From Buttiauxella gaviniae (GTDB lineage Bacteria > Pseudomonadota > Gammaproteobacteria > Enterobacterales > Enterobacteriaceae), in assembly GCF_040786275.1 (NCBI RefSeq), contig NZ_JBFMVT010000002.1, positions 3,782,001 to 3,846,000 of the forward strand: a DNA stretch of 64,000 nt. Reading direction: 5' to 3'. A model generated the notes under the pieces. It had not been told where the DNA came from. It saw only the letters and a program-made list of their open reading frames with translations, and searched no databases. Position numbers and translations under genes: made by a program. This document shows positions 16,448-25,212 of this stretch, piece after piece; the first letter of the stretch is position 1; every line of letters begins with the position of its first letter.

Positions 16448-17086
16448 ATGAAAATAGCACTGATGATGGAAAACAGTCAGGCTGGAAAAAACGCCATCAT
16501 TCTTAAAGAGTTGCAAGCAGTTGCGGCTGAAAAAGAGTACTCAGTCTACAACGTAGGCATGAGCGATGAGCAGGATCACCACCTGACCTACATCCACCTC
16601 GGTATCATGGCCAGTATTCTGTTGAATGCCAAAGCAGTTGATTTCGTTGTCACCGGGTGTGGCACAGGCCAGGGCGCGATGATGTCTCTGAACATCCATC
16701 CGGGCGTGGTGTGTGGCTATTGCCTGGATCCAGCAGATGCTTTCCTGTTCTCGCAAATTAACAACGGTAACGCCCTGTCCCTGGCCTTTGCGAAAGGCTT
16801 TGGCTGGGGTGCAGAACTGAACGTGCGCTATATGTTCGAAAAAGCGTTCACAGGCCGTAAAGGTGAAGGTTATCCGGTTGAGCGTAAAGAGCCGCAGGTT
16901 CGTAACGCCGGTATTCTGAATCAGGTTAAAGCGGCTGTGGTGAAAGAAAACTATCTGGATACACTGCGTGCTATCGACCCTGAGCTGGTGAAAACCGCGG
17001 TTTCCGGCGAGCGTTTCCAGAAGTGCTTCTTCGAGAATTGCCAGAATAAAGAGATTGAAGCGTTCGTTCGCGAAATCCTTGCTTAA
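16448..17086 (+). CDS. RpiB/LacA/LacB-family sugar-phosphate isomerase
   Basis: 212 residues. The family motif TGCGTGQG with catalytic Cys71 is present, followed by NIHPGVVCGYCLDPADA and the NNGNALSLAF segment that corresponds to the phosphate/substrate loop. It is longer than RpiB (about 150) by a C-terminal extension with conserved Cys pairs (KCFFENCQN), which places it in a distinct RpiB-like subgroup. The reaction should be aldose-ketose isomerisation of a phosphorylated sugar or sugar acid; the substrate is unknown. It is monocistronic, with its own strong terminator. It lies inside the yecR-azuC interval, where E. coli has no such gene. Confidence 0.85.
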   Translation: MKIALMMENSQAGKNAIILKELQAVAAEKEYSVYNVGMSDEQDHHLTYIHLGIMASILLNAKAVDFVVTGCGTGQGAMMSLNIHPGVVCGYCLDPADAFLFSQINNGNALSLAFAKGFGWGAELNVRYMFEKAFTGRKGEGYPVERKEPQVRNAGILNQVKAAVVKENYLDTLRAIDPELVKTAVSGERFQKCFFENCQNKEIEAFVREILA

Positions 17087-17094
17087 TATTGCAC

Positions 17095-17122
17095 ACGGCC
17101 AGCTTTCGCTGGCCGTTCTTTT
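17095..17122 (+). terminator. Rho-independent terminator of the RpiB-like gene
   Basis: ACGGCCAGC, loop TTTC, GCTGGCCGT, then TCTTTT. Nine perfect base pairs, starting 9 bases after the stop codon. Confidence 0.9.
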
Positions 17123-17143
17123 ATAAGTCCCTTTCTGCCTCGA

Positions 17144-18562
17144 CTAACCCTTCTTAGATACGCTACTTCCCGCGTTTTGCGGCAGGCGCAGCAAATCAAT
17201 CAGCCCGAGCAGGCAAATCAGCGTAATCATCACAAACGAAATTTTAATGCTAATGCCGGGAATCGCCGTGACGTCCAGCCACTGACTCAGCTTTTCACCA
17301 AGACGTATGCCAATCGCCCCAAGGGTAATTCCCAGCCCGACTGAAAGCTGTGTCGCGGTGCTAAACAGCGTATTGGCGTAGCTCATCTGGGGGGAAGGAA
17401 CATCGGAAAAGGCGAGGGTGCTGATGCCGGTGAACTGCATCGAACGGAACATGCCGCCGAAGAAAAGTATCGCAATAATTAGCCAGGTACTGGTCTGCGG
17501 GGTGAGAAAAGCACAGGCCAGCAGCGAGGCAACATTGAGCAGGCCATTAATAATCAACAGTTTTTTAAACCCTAAGCTGCGAATCAACGCCGTAGTGGCC
17601 GGTTTCATCGCGAGGTTTCCAGCAAACACCGCCAACACTAATAATCCCGAATGAAAAGCATCCATCCCGAAACCGACCTGAAACAGCAGCGGCAATAAAA
17701 ACGGCACCGCGCTGATAGAGGTCCGAAATAGTGACCCGCCGTACATCGTCACCCCAAAAGTTTGTACTTTTAAAGCATCAAGACGAATCATCGGGTGTTT
17801 CGCGCGTTTAAAATGCCGCAGCGAGAACCAAAGCGCCGCCGCTCCCAGCACCAGCAGGCTCACGGTTGGGAGCACGTTAATTTGCGATTGCCCGAGCATT
17901 TCCAGGCCGTAGACCAGGCTAATCATCGCTACTGCCGTTGCGGCAAAACCGATGGCATCAAACGGGCGACGCTCGTCATCATGTATATCGGGTATCAGGC
18001 GCCATGCCAAAGCCATCGCAATCAGGCCAAGCGGCAGATTGATGTAAAAAATCCAGCGCCAGGAGGCGTAACTGGTGATAAATCCCCCCAGCGGCGGGCC
18101 GATGATGGGCGCAACCAACGCAGGCCAGGTGAGCGTGGCAATCGCGGTAATCAGCAAATGTTTGGGTGTCGTACGTAACACCGCAAGGCGACCAACGGGC
18201 ACCATCAGTGCGCCGCCAATCCCTTGTAAAACGCGCATCGCAACAAACTGTTCCAGCGTGTTAGCCATGCCGCACAATACCGAAGCGAAAGTGAATATCC
18301 CGAGTGCCAGGGTAAAAACTTTGCGAGCGCCAAATCGGTCAGCAATCCAACCGCTTGCGGGAATTAACACGGCAAGTGTGAGCAAATAGGCGCTCATGCC
18401 GATGTTCAAATCAACGGCTTCAATACCGAAGGTGCGTGCCATTTCAGGCAGGGCGGTAGCGATAACCGTACCGTCGAGAAACTCCATGAAAAATGCGCCA
18501 GCAACCAGTAATGCCATTCCGGAGATGCCACGTTTTGCTGCCGGAGAAGGGGTGTCATTCAT
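17144..18562 (-). CDS. MFS multidrug-type transporter, DHA2 (14-helix) family
   Basis: 472 residues, strongly hydrophobic, with the DHA2 signatures: motif A in GWIADRFGARKVF, motif C in IIGPPLGGFI, and MRVLQGIGGALMVPVGR, which is also seen in MdtD. It should be a proton-driven exporter in the inner membrane; the substrate is unknown. It is divergent from azuC across about 215 bases that contain a CRP site, and convergent with the isomerase gene. It resembles MdtD in sequence pattern, but the baeSR/mdt context is missing, so no symbol is given. Confidence 0.85.
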   Translation of the reverse strand: MNDTPSPAAKRGISGMALLVAGAFFMEFLDGTVIATALPEMARTFGIEAVDLNIGMSAYLLTLAVLIPASGWIADRFGARKVFTLALGIFTFASVLCGMANTLEQFVAMRVLQGIGGALMVPVGRLAVLRTTPKHLLITAIATLTWPALVAPIIGPPLGGFITSYASWRWIFYINLPLGLIAMALAWRLIPDIHDDERRPFDAIGFAATAVAMISLVYGLEMLGQSQINVLPTVSLLVLGAAALWFSLRHFKRAKHPMIRLDALKVQTFGVTMYGGSLFRTSISAVPFLLPLLFQVGFGMDAFHSGLLVLAVFAGNLAMKPATTALIRSLGFKKLLIINGLLNVASLLACAFLTPQTSTWLIIAILFFGGMFRSMQFTGISTLAFSDVPSPQMSYANTLFSTATQLSVGLGITLGAIGIRLGEKLSQWLDVTAIPGISIKISFVMITLICLLGLIDLLRLPQNAGSSVSKKG

Positions 18563-18679
18563 GAGCGAAACTCAAAATTAAAATTATGTTTTAAAAAAAA
18601 GTTGAGTCAATTAACCAGTTAAGTCGTGGATATGCAAGCCATTTTGTGTGACGAACATGTAAAATCCACACTCAAAATG

Positions 18680-18695
18680 TGTGATGCACATCACA
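18680..18695. promoter_or_regulatory. CRP-binding site upstream of azuC
   Basis: TGTGATGCACATCACA is a perfect palindromic match to TGTGA-N6-TCACA. It is centred about 48 bases upstream of the inferred azuC transcription start, overlapping or abutting the -35 region. It lies in the azuC/transporter divergent region and could affect both. Confidence 0.88.
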
Positions 18696-18701
18696 AAACT
18701 A

Positions 18702-18729
18702 TTGATTTGTGTGACGGATGTCATATTAT
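18702..18729 (+). promoter_or_regulatory. azuC promoter
   Basis: -35 TTGATT (18702-18707), 16-base spacer, -10 TATTAT (18724-18729). Start of transcription expected near 18736. That predicts an RNA of about 165 nt up to the terminator, in agreement with the 164-nt AzuCR RNA known from E. coli. Confidence 0.7.
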
Positions 18730-18777
18730 TAGCCACATAACGAGCAACACCTGAAAAAATAAAAACTGGAGCACACA

Positions 18778-18861
18778 ATGAAACTGCGCAAAATCCTGAA
18801 AAGCATGTTTGAAAACTACTGCAAAACCTTTAAAGATGTACCTCCTGGCGGCATGTTCTAA
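18778..18861 (+). CDS. azuC: Small amphipathic membrane-associated protein AzuC
   Basis: 27 residues, MKLRKILKSMFENYC followed by KTFKDVPPGGMF, nearly identical to the 28-residue AzuC of E. coli (which ends GNMFR). GGAG lies six bases before the ATG. The N-terminal half is a basic amphipathic helix. In E. coli AzuC sits at the membrane and raises the activity of the aerobic glycerol-3-phosphate dehydrogenase GlpD. The gene is too short for ordinary gene callers. Downstream it has a strong terminator, upstream a CRP site. In E. coli the neighbours are yecR and yecJ; here transporters separate them. Confidence 0.92.
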   Translation: MKLRKILKSMFENYCKTFKDVPPGGMF

Positions 18862-18874
18862 TCTGCCAGCCGAT

Positions 18875-18901
18875 AAAAAACCTGCTGCGGCAGGTTTTTT
18901 T
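18875..18901 (+). terminator. Rho-independent terminator of azuCR
   Basis: AAAAAACCTGC, loop TGCG, GCAGGTTTTTTT. Strong stem with a seven-T tail, 13 bases after the azuC stop. Confidence 0.93.
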
Positions 18902-19051
18902 ATGCCCCAAATTTGCCGTCTAACCCCCAATATACCTCTATTTTTTTCATTAGCACTTTTTCGCATAAGGTTATGCACTTTACACTCATTTACAATGTGG
19001 GTATGGCTGGTGCACTATGCGGGCTCTAATTGAGACGGAGTCCGTGAATAA

Positions 19052-20644
19052 ATGCGTAAACCCCTGTTATTTTCTGCGCTGTTTGCCTCTTTGGCCCTGG
19101 CACTTTCTGGCTGTGATAATGCGAAAAGTGATACTGCAGCAACGCCTGCCCCGGCAAAACAAGCCTCTCAGGATGGCGGTAATTTGATTATCGGTGTCAC
19201 CACCGGCGATCCGTTGGCGATGAACCCATTGTATGCCAGCGACCGTACCACGCTCACCATCATGCAAGCGCTTTACGCCCCGCTTTACAGCTTCAACGGC
19301 GACAAAATCGAATGGGGCCTGGCAGAAAGCCTGACGCCTTCAGAAGATAACCTCTCATACATTTTAAAACTCAAACCGAATCTGAAATGGCAAGATGGGC
19401 AGGCTATTACCGCAGACGACGTGGTGTTTACCTTCAACAAATTGCTCGATGAAAAGCAGCACAGCTTCTTCCGCAGCATGTTCGTTTATGGCGGCAAACC
19501 GATTCAGGTCAGCAAAGTCGATGAGCAAACCGTGAAATTCACCCTTCCACAGGTGAGCGCAGCCTTCGTCGGTTCGCTGGTGCAGATTTACCCGATTCCG
19601 CAGCACGTGTTTGCCAGCGAAAGCGGCGATATGGAAAAGAGCACCAAAAACGATGCGCCAGTGGGTTCAGGGCCGTTTAAATTCAAAGAGTATCGCGCCG
19701 GTCAGTATTATGCGCTGACCCGTTTTGATGATTACTGGAACGGTAAACCTAAGCTCGATGCGGTGACTTACCGTTTCGCTAAAGACAGCAACTCAGCAAA
19801 CCTTGCGCTGCAAAACGGCGAGATCAACATGAAGATGATTGATCCGCAGGATGTCACCCGCCTGAAATCCAGCGGTAAATTCGACTTCGTGATTTACCCG
19901 GAAGGGCGTCTGGCATACATGACGTTTAACCAGAACATCGACAGCATGAAGAACAAGGCGCTTCGTCAGGCCATCGCTTATGCCATCAATAAAGACGAAC
20001 TGGTTCAGGCTGCGTTCTCCTCCCTGGATTATGCTCAGCCAGCCGCCTCTATTCTGACGCCAGATACGCTTTACCAGACTAGCGACGTTGAACCTTATAA
20101 ATACGACGTTGAAAAAGCAAAAGCGCTGCTGAAAGAATCGGCTGCACCGGCGAATTTGAAACTGCGTCTTGCTTATATTAACACCAATAAAACCCAGGAA
20201 AGCATGGGGCTGTATATCCAGCAGCAGTTGAAAAACATCGGTATTACGGTCGAACTGATGCCAATGGATGCCAACGCGATGTCTCAGCGCAGCCTGGATA
20301 TGAAAAATACTGATTATGAATTAAGCCTGGGCGGCTACATCATGGGCATGGAACCTGATGGCTATAAGTCTTTGTACATGAGTAACGAAGCTTATAACTA
20401 TGCCCATTATAAGAACCCGGCGTTTGATGCGCTGTGGGAACAGGGTGCCACTGAGACAGACAAAACCAAACGCGCTGAGATTTACAAGCAAATCCAGCAA
20501 ACGGTAGCCAACGATATGGCGTGGTATCCGATTGCCTACACCAATGCGGTTGTTGCCGTGGATAAGCGCTTTGCTGGAACCAAAGAGGCAGAACCTAAGC
20601 CTGTTTATATGTTCCAGGACTTGTCGAAAATCTATCAAAAATAA
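19052..20644 (+). CDS. Peptide/nickel-type ABC transporter substrate-binding lipoprotein
   Basis: 530 residues, SBP_bac_5 family (DppA/OppA/NikA type). The signal peptide ends in lipobox LSGC, so unlike E. coli DppA it should be lipid-anchored (Cys21), followed by an Ala/Pro-rich linker. Family landmarks: ADDVVFTFNKLLDE, PVGSGPFKFKEYRAGQYY, and LRQAIAYAINKDELV. It captures the ligand in the periplasm and delivers it to the two permeases downstream. A hairpin and a REP unit separate it from them, which commonly lets the binding protein be made in excess. The ligand (peptide, metal chelate or other) cannot be told from sequence. Confidence 0.9.
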   Translation: MRKPLLFSALFASLALALSGCDNAKSDTAATPAPAKQASQDGGNLIIGVTTGDPLAMNPLYASDRTTLTIMQALYAPLYSFNGDKIEWGLAESLTPSEDNLSYILKLKPNLKWQDGQAITADDVVFTFNKLLDEKQHSFFRSMFVYGGKPIQVSKVDEQTVKFTLPQVSAAFVGSLVQIYPIPQHVFASESGDMEKSTKNDAPVGSGPFKFKEYRAGQYYALTRFDDYWNGKPKLDAVTYRFAKDSNSANLALQNGEINMKMIDPQDVTRLKSSGKFDFVIYPEGRLAYMTFNQNIDSMKNKALRQAIAYAINKDELVQAAFSSLDYAQPAASILTPDTLYQTSDVEPYKYDVEKAKALLKESAAPANLKLRLAYINTNKTQESMGLYIQQQLKNIGITVELMPMDANAMSQRSLDMKNTDYELSLGGYIMGMEPDGYKSLYMSNEAYNYAHYKNPAFDALWEQGATETDKTKRAEIYKQIQQTVANDMAWYPIAYTNAVVAVDKRFAGTKEAEPKPVYMFQDLSKIYQK

Positions 20645-20658
20645 TTAACTTTATCTTT

Positions 20659-20718
20659 AAGGGTCTCGTTTAAGAGGCCCTTATTGTAGGTCGGATAAGC
20701 GTAGCGTCATCCGACATT
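20659..20718 (+). repeat. Attenuator-like hairpin followed by a REP unit
   Basis: AAGGGTCTC / GAGGCCCTT hairpin at 20659-20682 with a weak T tail, then the REP palindrome GTCGGAT ... ATCCGAC at 20690-20715. Located between the binding-protein and permease genes; probably limits read-through and stabilises the upstream mRNA. Confidence 0.75.
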
Positions 20719-20741
20719 GATTGAGTCAATTTTGAGGCAGT

Positions 20742-21695
20742 ATGAACAATCTGTTAGTACGACGCCTGGCACAGTTAGTGCCGATGTTGTTCTTTATCTC
20801 GCTGGTGTCGTTTTTGCTGGTCAAACTGGCGCCGGGCGACCCGGTGCAGGCGTACATTACGCCACGTATGAACCCTGAAGATATTGAACGTATCCGTCAC
20901 AGTCTCGGGCTTGATAAACCGATGTTTATGCAATACCTGTTGTGGCTAAAAAACGTGCTGCAAGGGGATTTGGGCTATTCGCTCATTTACCACCGCCCGG
21001 TGTTAACCATGATTGCCGAGCGTATTCCGGCCACCCTGGGTTTGATGGGCGCCTCACTGATTCTGGCGATGGTGCTGGCTATTCCATTGGGGCTGCTGGC
21101 GGGCGCGTATAAACACCGCTGGCTCGATCACTTCCTGAATATGTTTGCCTACATCGGCATTTCCATCCCTATTTTCTGGTTTGGTATCTTACTGATTACT
21201 GTGTTTTCGGTGCAGCTAAACTGGCTGCCGAGCATGGGCATGCGCACCATCGGCGTAGAAGATTCGTGGCTGGATGTGGTTCGCCACGGCATTTTGCCGT
21301 GCATTGCGCTGAGCTTTTATAACTTGTCCAACTACGTGCGCTACATCCGCTCCAACACCATCACACAGCTTTCGGCGGATTACGTGCAAACGCAGCTCGC
21401 GTATGGCGCGACGCGCCGTTCAATCTTATTCCGTCATGTTCTCAAAAACGTGCTGCTGCCGGTGATCACCCTGTTTGGGATCTCTTTTGGCGAGCTGGTG
21501 GTCGGGGCGTATGTCACTGAAAGCGTGTTCTCCTGGCCGGGAATGGGGCTGCTCGGGATTCAGTCGATAACCTCTCTGGATTACCCGCTGATCATGGCGA
21601 TGATCATGCTTTCTTCATTGATGCTTATCGTCGGCAATTTACTGGCAGATTTGTTATATCGCGTGGCTGACCCGCGCATTAAGGCGTTGAGGTAA
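20742..21695 (+). CDS. ABC transporter permease, DppB/OppB type
   Basis: 317 residues with six membrane helices. The N-terminal LAQLVPMLFFISLVSFLLVKLAPGDPV pattern is typical of the first permease of peptide/nickel importers. The EAA-type cytosolic loop is at YVQTQLAYGATRRSILFRHVLKN, which docks the ATPases, followed by FSWPGMGLLG. It forms the inner-membrane pore with the next gene, starting 4 bp after this one ends. Five genes (binding protein, two permeases, two ATPases) are in the canonical dpp order. Confidence 0.92.
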   Translation: MNNLLVRRLAQLVPMLFFISLVSFLLVKLAPGDPVQAYITPRMNPEDIERIRHSLGLDKPMFMQYLLWLKNVLQGDLGYSLIYHRPVLTMIAERIPATLGLMGASLILAMVLAIPLGLLAGAYKHRWLDHFLNMFAYIGISIPIFWFGILLITVFSVQLNWLPSMGMRTIGVEDSWLDVVRHGILPCIALSFYNLSNYVRYIRSNTITQLSADYVQTQLAYGATRRSILFRHVLKNVLLPVITLFGISFGELVVGAYVTESVFSWPGMGLLGIQSITSLDYPLIMAMIMLSSLMLIVGNLLADLLYRVADPRIKALR

Positions 21696-21699
21696 GACG

Positions 21700-22545
21700 A
21701 TGAGTAGACGTTGGCAACAAGTTAAACATGGCCTGAAACGTAATCGTCCCGCTCAATTCGCGTTACTGGTATTGGTTATTTTCAGCATTGCGGCGTTACT
21801 GGCGGCACTCAGCCCCTGGGATCCGAATCAGATGTCGCTGACGGCCCGATTGCAACCACCCGATGCCACGCACTGGTTTGGCACGGATGACTATGGGCGC
21901 GACTATTTCACTCGTGCCTTGTACGGCGGCCAAATTTCCCTGATGGTCGGTTTCCTGGCGATGCTCTTTTCAACGCTAATTGGCACGCTGGTGGGTACCG
22001 TTAGCGGCTATTTTGGTGGGCGAATTGATAACATCATGATGCGCATCGTCGATATTTTGATGTCAATTCCGGCGTTCTTTTTGCTGCTGGTTTTGAACGC
22101 GTATCTGAAACCCGGTATCGCCAATATTATCCTGATAATCAGCGCCCTGACCTGGATGAGTATGTCACGACTGATACGCGCGGAAACTTTATCGGTGAAA
22201 GAGCGTGAATATGTGATTTACGCTCGGGCCTGCGGTGAGCACCCGTTAATTATTATTGCGCGCCATATTATTCCTAATATTTTGCCGACCATTATGGTGG
22301 CGGCGACGCTGAATATTGCCTCTGCGATACTGATGGAATCGACGCTCAGTTTCTTAGGCCTGGGCGTGCAACAGCCCAATGCGTCATGGGGAAGTATGCT
22401 GAATAATGCGCAATCCTTTATTGGCGAAGCCACGTGGCTTGCGATGTTCCCTGGCGTGCTTATTTTACTGACGGTACTGAGTTTTAACGTGTTGGGCGAT
22501 GTGTTGCGTACCGCCTTTGAGCCGGGAGCAAACCGCGATGAATAA
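21700..22545 (+). CDS. ABC transporter permease, DppC/OppC type
   Basis: 281 residues. The N-terminal OppC-type region (NRPAQFALLVLVIFSIAALLAALSPWDPNQ) is followed by HWFGTDDYGRDYFTRALYGGQISL, the usual DppC signature. The EAA loop is EYVIYARACGEHPLIIIARHIIPN. The 3' end overlaps the first ATPase gene by 8 bp. It pairs with the preceding permease in the inner membrane. Confidence 0.92.
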   Translation: MSRRWQQVKHGLKRNRPAQFALLVLVIFSIAALLAALSPWDPNQMSLTARLQPPDATHWFGTDDYGRDYFTRALYGGQISLMVGFLAMLFSTLIGTLVGTVSGYFGGRIDNIMMRIVDILMSIPAFFLLLVLNAYLKPGIANIILIISALTWMSMSRLIRAETLSVKEREYVIYARACGEHPLIIIARHIIPNILPTIMVAATLNIASAILMESTLSFLGLGVQQPNASWGSMLNNAQSFIGEATWLAMFPGVLILLTVLSFNVLGDVLRTAFEPGANRDE

Positions 22546-23521
22546 CTTACTCGAACTCGACAACCTGCAAACCTCATTCTTCACCCGCGAAGGGGAAGTG
22601 AAAGCGGTGCGCGGCGTAAGTTTTGCGGTAAAACGCGGCGAAGTGGTGGGGATCGTGGGTGAATCCGGCTGTGGCAAAAGTGTCACCTGTAAATCAGTGC
22701 TGAAATTGCTCGGCAGCAACGGCAAAGTAGTGGGCGGTCACGTCCATTTTATGGGGGAAGATCTCGCCCGTAAAACGCCGGAGCAGATGCGCCATATTCG
22801 CGGGAATAACATTGCGATGATTTTCCAGGACCCGATGACCGCGCTGAATCCGGTGCTGACCATTGGCAAGCAGATGAGCGAAATTCTGATCCGTAATCAA
22901 AATCTCAGCAAAAAAGCGGCCAAAGAAAAAGCCATTGCCATGCTGCAACAGGTGGGAATTGGCAACGCCGAGAACCGTTACAGCCAGTATCCGCACGAGT
23001 TTAGCGGCGGTATGCGCCAGCGCGTGATGATTGCCATCGCTCTGTCTTGCCATCCGAAATTATTGATTGCCGACGAGCCCACCACCGCGCTGGACGTCAC
23101 GATTCAGGCACAAATTTTACGCCTGCTAAAACAACTCCAGCAGCAAACTGACACCGCTATTATGCTGATCACCCACGATCTCGGCGTCGTCGCTCAGGTT
23201 TGTTCGCGCGTTGTGGTGATGTATGGCGGGCTGGTGATGGAGCAGGGGAGCGTAGAAGATATTTTCTATCGCCCCGCGCATCCCTACACCCGTGGTCTGC
23301 TGGCGTCGCTGCCACGGCCTGGCGAAGTGAGTGAACGTTTGTCTCCCATTGAAGGTTCCCCTCCAGGTTTACTTAATCCACCGCCGGGTTGCCCGTTTGC
23401 CGAGCGTTGCCCGCAGCGCATGGCGCGTTGCAGCACGCTGCCGCCGGTGTACCAAACGGGGGAAGGGCACGAGGCCATGTGCTGGTTATGGGATTCGGAG
23501 GTGAACAATGCAGGACGTTAA
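22538..23521 (+). CDS. ABC transporter ATPase, DppD/OppD type
   Basis: 327 residues from the ATG at 22538 (GGGAG upstream). An earlier in-frame ATG would extend into the permease gene and has no homologous N-terminus. Walker A GESGCGKS, signature FSGGMRQR, Walker B LLIADEPT. The C-terminal oligopeptide-transporter extension has the cysteine pattern [14 protein letters not shown], which in this family can hold an iron-sulfur cluster. It forms a heterodimer with the next ATPase on the cytosolic side. It overlaps the next gene by 14 bp. Confidence 0.93.
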   Translation: MNNLLELDNLQTSFFTREGEVKAVRGVSFAVKRGEVVGIVGESGCGKSVTCKSVLKLLGSNGKVVGGHVHFMGEDLARKTPEQMRHIRGNNIAMIFQDPMTALNPVLTIGKQMSEILIRNQNLSKKAAKEKAIAMLQQVGIGNAENRYSQYPHEFSGGMRQRVMIAIALSCHPKLLIADEPTTALDVTIQAQILRLLKQLQQQTDTAIMLITHDLGVVAQVCSRVVVMYGGLVMEQGSVEDIFYRPAHPYTRGLLASLPRPGEVSERLSPIEGSPPGLLNPPPGCPFAERCPQRMARCSTLPPVYQTGEGHEAMCWLWDSEVNNAGR

Positions 23522-24485
23522 GCCACTCATTCGTGTGAACGGGTTACGTAAATATTTCCACAGCCAGCAAGGCTGGTTTAGCAAAACCGCGCCGGTAAAA
23601 GCCGTTGATGGTGTGAGCTTCGAAATCTATCCCGGTGAAACCTACGGGCTGGTGGGGGAGTCTGGCTGCGGGAAGTCAACCTTAGGGCGTAGTGTGTTAA
23701 GGCTGTTTGAGATCACCGACGGTGAAATTGAATTTGCAGGCCAGGACATCGCCAAAATGAGCGATAAGCAACTGAAACCGTTGCGCCGCCGCATGCAGGC
23801 AATTTTCCAGGACCCGTACTCATCGCTTAATCCGGGTATGACGGTCGCGCAGTTAATTGCCGAACCGATGAAAATCCACGGTTATGGCAAACAACAGCGT
23901 GAATCTCGCACGCTTGAACTGTTGGAAAAAGTGGGGTTGAAAGCGGAGCATTTAAATCGCTTCCCGTATGAATTCAGCGGCGGCCAGCGCCAGCGTATCA
24001 GCATCGCCAGGGCGTTGTCGGTCAATCCTGAATTTGTATTATGCGATGAGCCGTTATCCGCGCTGGATGTTTCCGTGCAGGCGCAGGTCGTGAATATTTT
24101 GCAGGATTTACAGCAGGCGTTGGGGCTTACATACCTGTTTATCGCGCATGATTTATCGATGGTTCGCCATATTTCAGACCGCATTGGTGTGATGTATCTG
24201 GGCGCACTGGTTGAAGAGGGCCCCGCCGAAACGTTATATACCGAACCGGCGCACCCTTATACCCGCGCGCTGCTGGCCTCCATTCCGGTTGCCGATCCGC
24301 ATGTCCAAATGCTGGACCAGGGCGGCATCAAAGGTGAGTTAGCGGGTGCGATGAGCGATTGGACGGGCTGTAAATTTTGCACACGCTGCCCAAGAGCGAT
24401 GGAGAAATGCAAGACGCAATCGCCAGCCATGCAGGAAATTTCGTCGGGGCATCGGGTCGCATGTTGGTTGTTTGACGGTCAGTAA
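23508..24485 (+). CDS. ABC transporter ATPase, DppF/OppF type
   Basis: 325 residues with GGAGG before the ATG. Walker [11 protein letters not shown]-loop IFQDPYSSLNP, signature FSGGQRQR, Walker B VLCDEPLSALD, and the C-terminal cysteine-rich tail CKFCTRCPRAMEKC. Last gene of the importer operon. The paired ATPases power uptake through the two permeases. Confidence 0.93.
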   Translation: MQDVKPLIRVNGLRKYFHSQQGWFSKTAPVKAVDGVSFEIYPGETYGLVGESGCGKSTLGRSVLRLFEITDGEIEFAGQDIAKMSDKQLKPLRRRMQAIFQDPYSSLNPGMTVAQLIAEPMKIHGYGKQQRESRTLELLEKVGLKAEHLNRFPYEFSGGQRQRISIARALSVNPEFVLCDEPLSALDVSVQAQVVNILQDLQQALGLTYLFIAHDLSMVRHISDRIGVMYLGALVEEGPAETLYTEPAHPYTRALLASIPVADPHVQMLDQGGIKGELAGAMSDWTGCKFCTRCPRAMEKCKTQSPAMQEISSGHRVACWLFDGQ

Positions 24486-24528
24486 CCTCATTTCTGCATC
24501 TCAAACCGAGGTGCAGAAATCAACATGT

Positions 24529-24822
24529 TCAGCGTGGCGCCAGAGCGAGAATGACATGCTCGGGATCGTTCTCAATCGCCCGTAACAGCGCTTTAGCTGG
24601 GCCTGTCGGTTCGCGTCGGCCTTGTTCCCAGTTTTTTAGGGTATCTACACTGACGGAAATGAGCCGGGCAAACCCGGCCTGCGAAAGTCCGGTTGCCTGG
24701 CGAATGTTTTTGACCTGAGTCGCCGTCACTTCCGTTACGCGAGACGGCTCGCGTTTGCCTTCTACAATCTCGCTCATCTGCGCCATGCTTTCTGACAGAC
24801 GCGCGAACAGTTGCTTATCCAT
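24529..24822 (-). CDS. HigA/NadS-type antitoxin, HTH regulator
   Basis: 97 residues. Central HTH_3/Xre domain: VKNIRQATGLSQAGFARLISVSVDTLKNWEQGRREPTGPAKALLRAI. The N-terminal LFARLSESMAQMSEIVEG helix is typical of antitoxins paired with HigB/RelE-like toxins in the NadS group. A strong site (AGAGAGGTGG) precedes the ATG. The gene is intact while the upstream toxin partner is truncated, so it could still act as a DNA-binding autorepressor or neutralise a toxin of the same family encoded elsewhere. Confidence 0.85.
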   Translation of the reverse strand: MDKQLFARLSESMAQMSEIVEGKREPSRVTEVTATQVKNIRQATGLSQAGFARLISVSVDTLKNWEQGRREPTGPAKALLRAIENDPEHVILALAPR

Positions 24823-25004
24823 TTACCACCTCTCTTTCCTTTGTTTTTCGCCAGCCAGCGCACTTTGCGCAGACCACCGGTATGAGGAATGACATCGCCG
24901 CTTTCCGGTGACATTGCGAGAAATAACTGAAACAGCCGGTATTCCTCGTCCGTAAGCAGTGCGTTGACATCCTCTGTGAAAATGGGCGTTTCAATAAAGA
25001 GCAT
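24774..25004 (-). pseudogene. Truncated HigB/RelE-type toxin
   Basis: The N-terminal two thirds of a toxin are clear: MLFIETPIFTEDVNALLTDEEYRLFQ ... GDVIPHTGGLRKVRWLAKNKGKRGG. Intact relatives (about 105-115 residues) continue after RGG with a VRVIYY-like beta strand and 30-40 more residues that complete the ribonuclease fold. Here the reading passes from GKRGG straight into the antitoxin's start region and ends after 20-odd unrelated residues (76 in all). The missing part looks deleted exactly up to the antitoxin start. An ATG four codons upstream (25016) is an alternative start. It is probably non-toxic. Confidence 0.75.
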
Positions 25005-25212
25005 AATATCCGCCATTGGCTTATAGCCACAATCAGGTTAACAGGAAATTAAGGTAAGTCAATGGCGTACTTAAATAACATACAACGTTATGTCGGATAA
25101 ACGAATTTGCAAAGTTGTCAGGCGTTTTACGAGATGTATTCCAGATTGGCTTATTGCCTGATGCGCCGTGGCGCGAGTACTATGACGCCCATTGCAAAAC
25201 AGGAGAAGAATG

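Larger units (their letters stand above)
18736..18901 (+). ncRNA. azuCR: AzuCR dual-function small RNA
   Basis: Inferred transcript from the promoter at 18702-18729 to the terminator ending at 18901. In E. coli the RNA both encodes AzuC and represses cadA and galE by base pairing, with the two functions competing. The length and the protein are conserved here; whether the pairing regions are conserved was not tested. Confidence 0.7.

Noticed and set aside
18721-18978. Open frame antisense to azuC
   Set aside because: It covers the azuC promoter, coding sequence and terminator on the other strand and has no coding features; azuC itself is a strong match.
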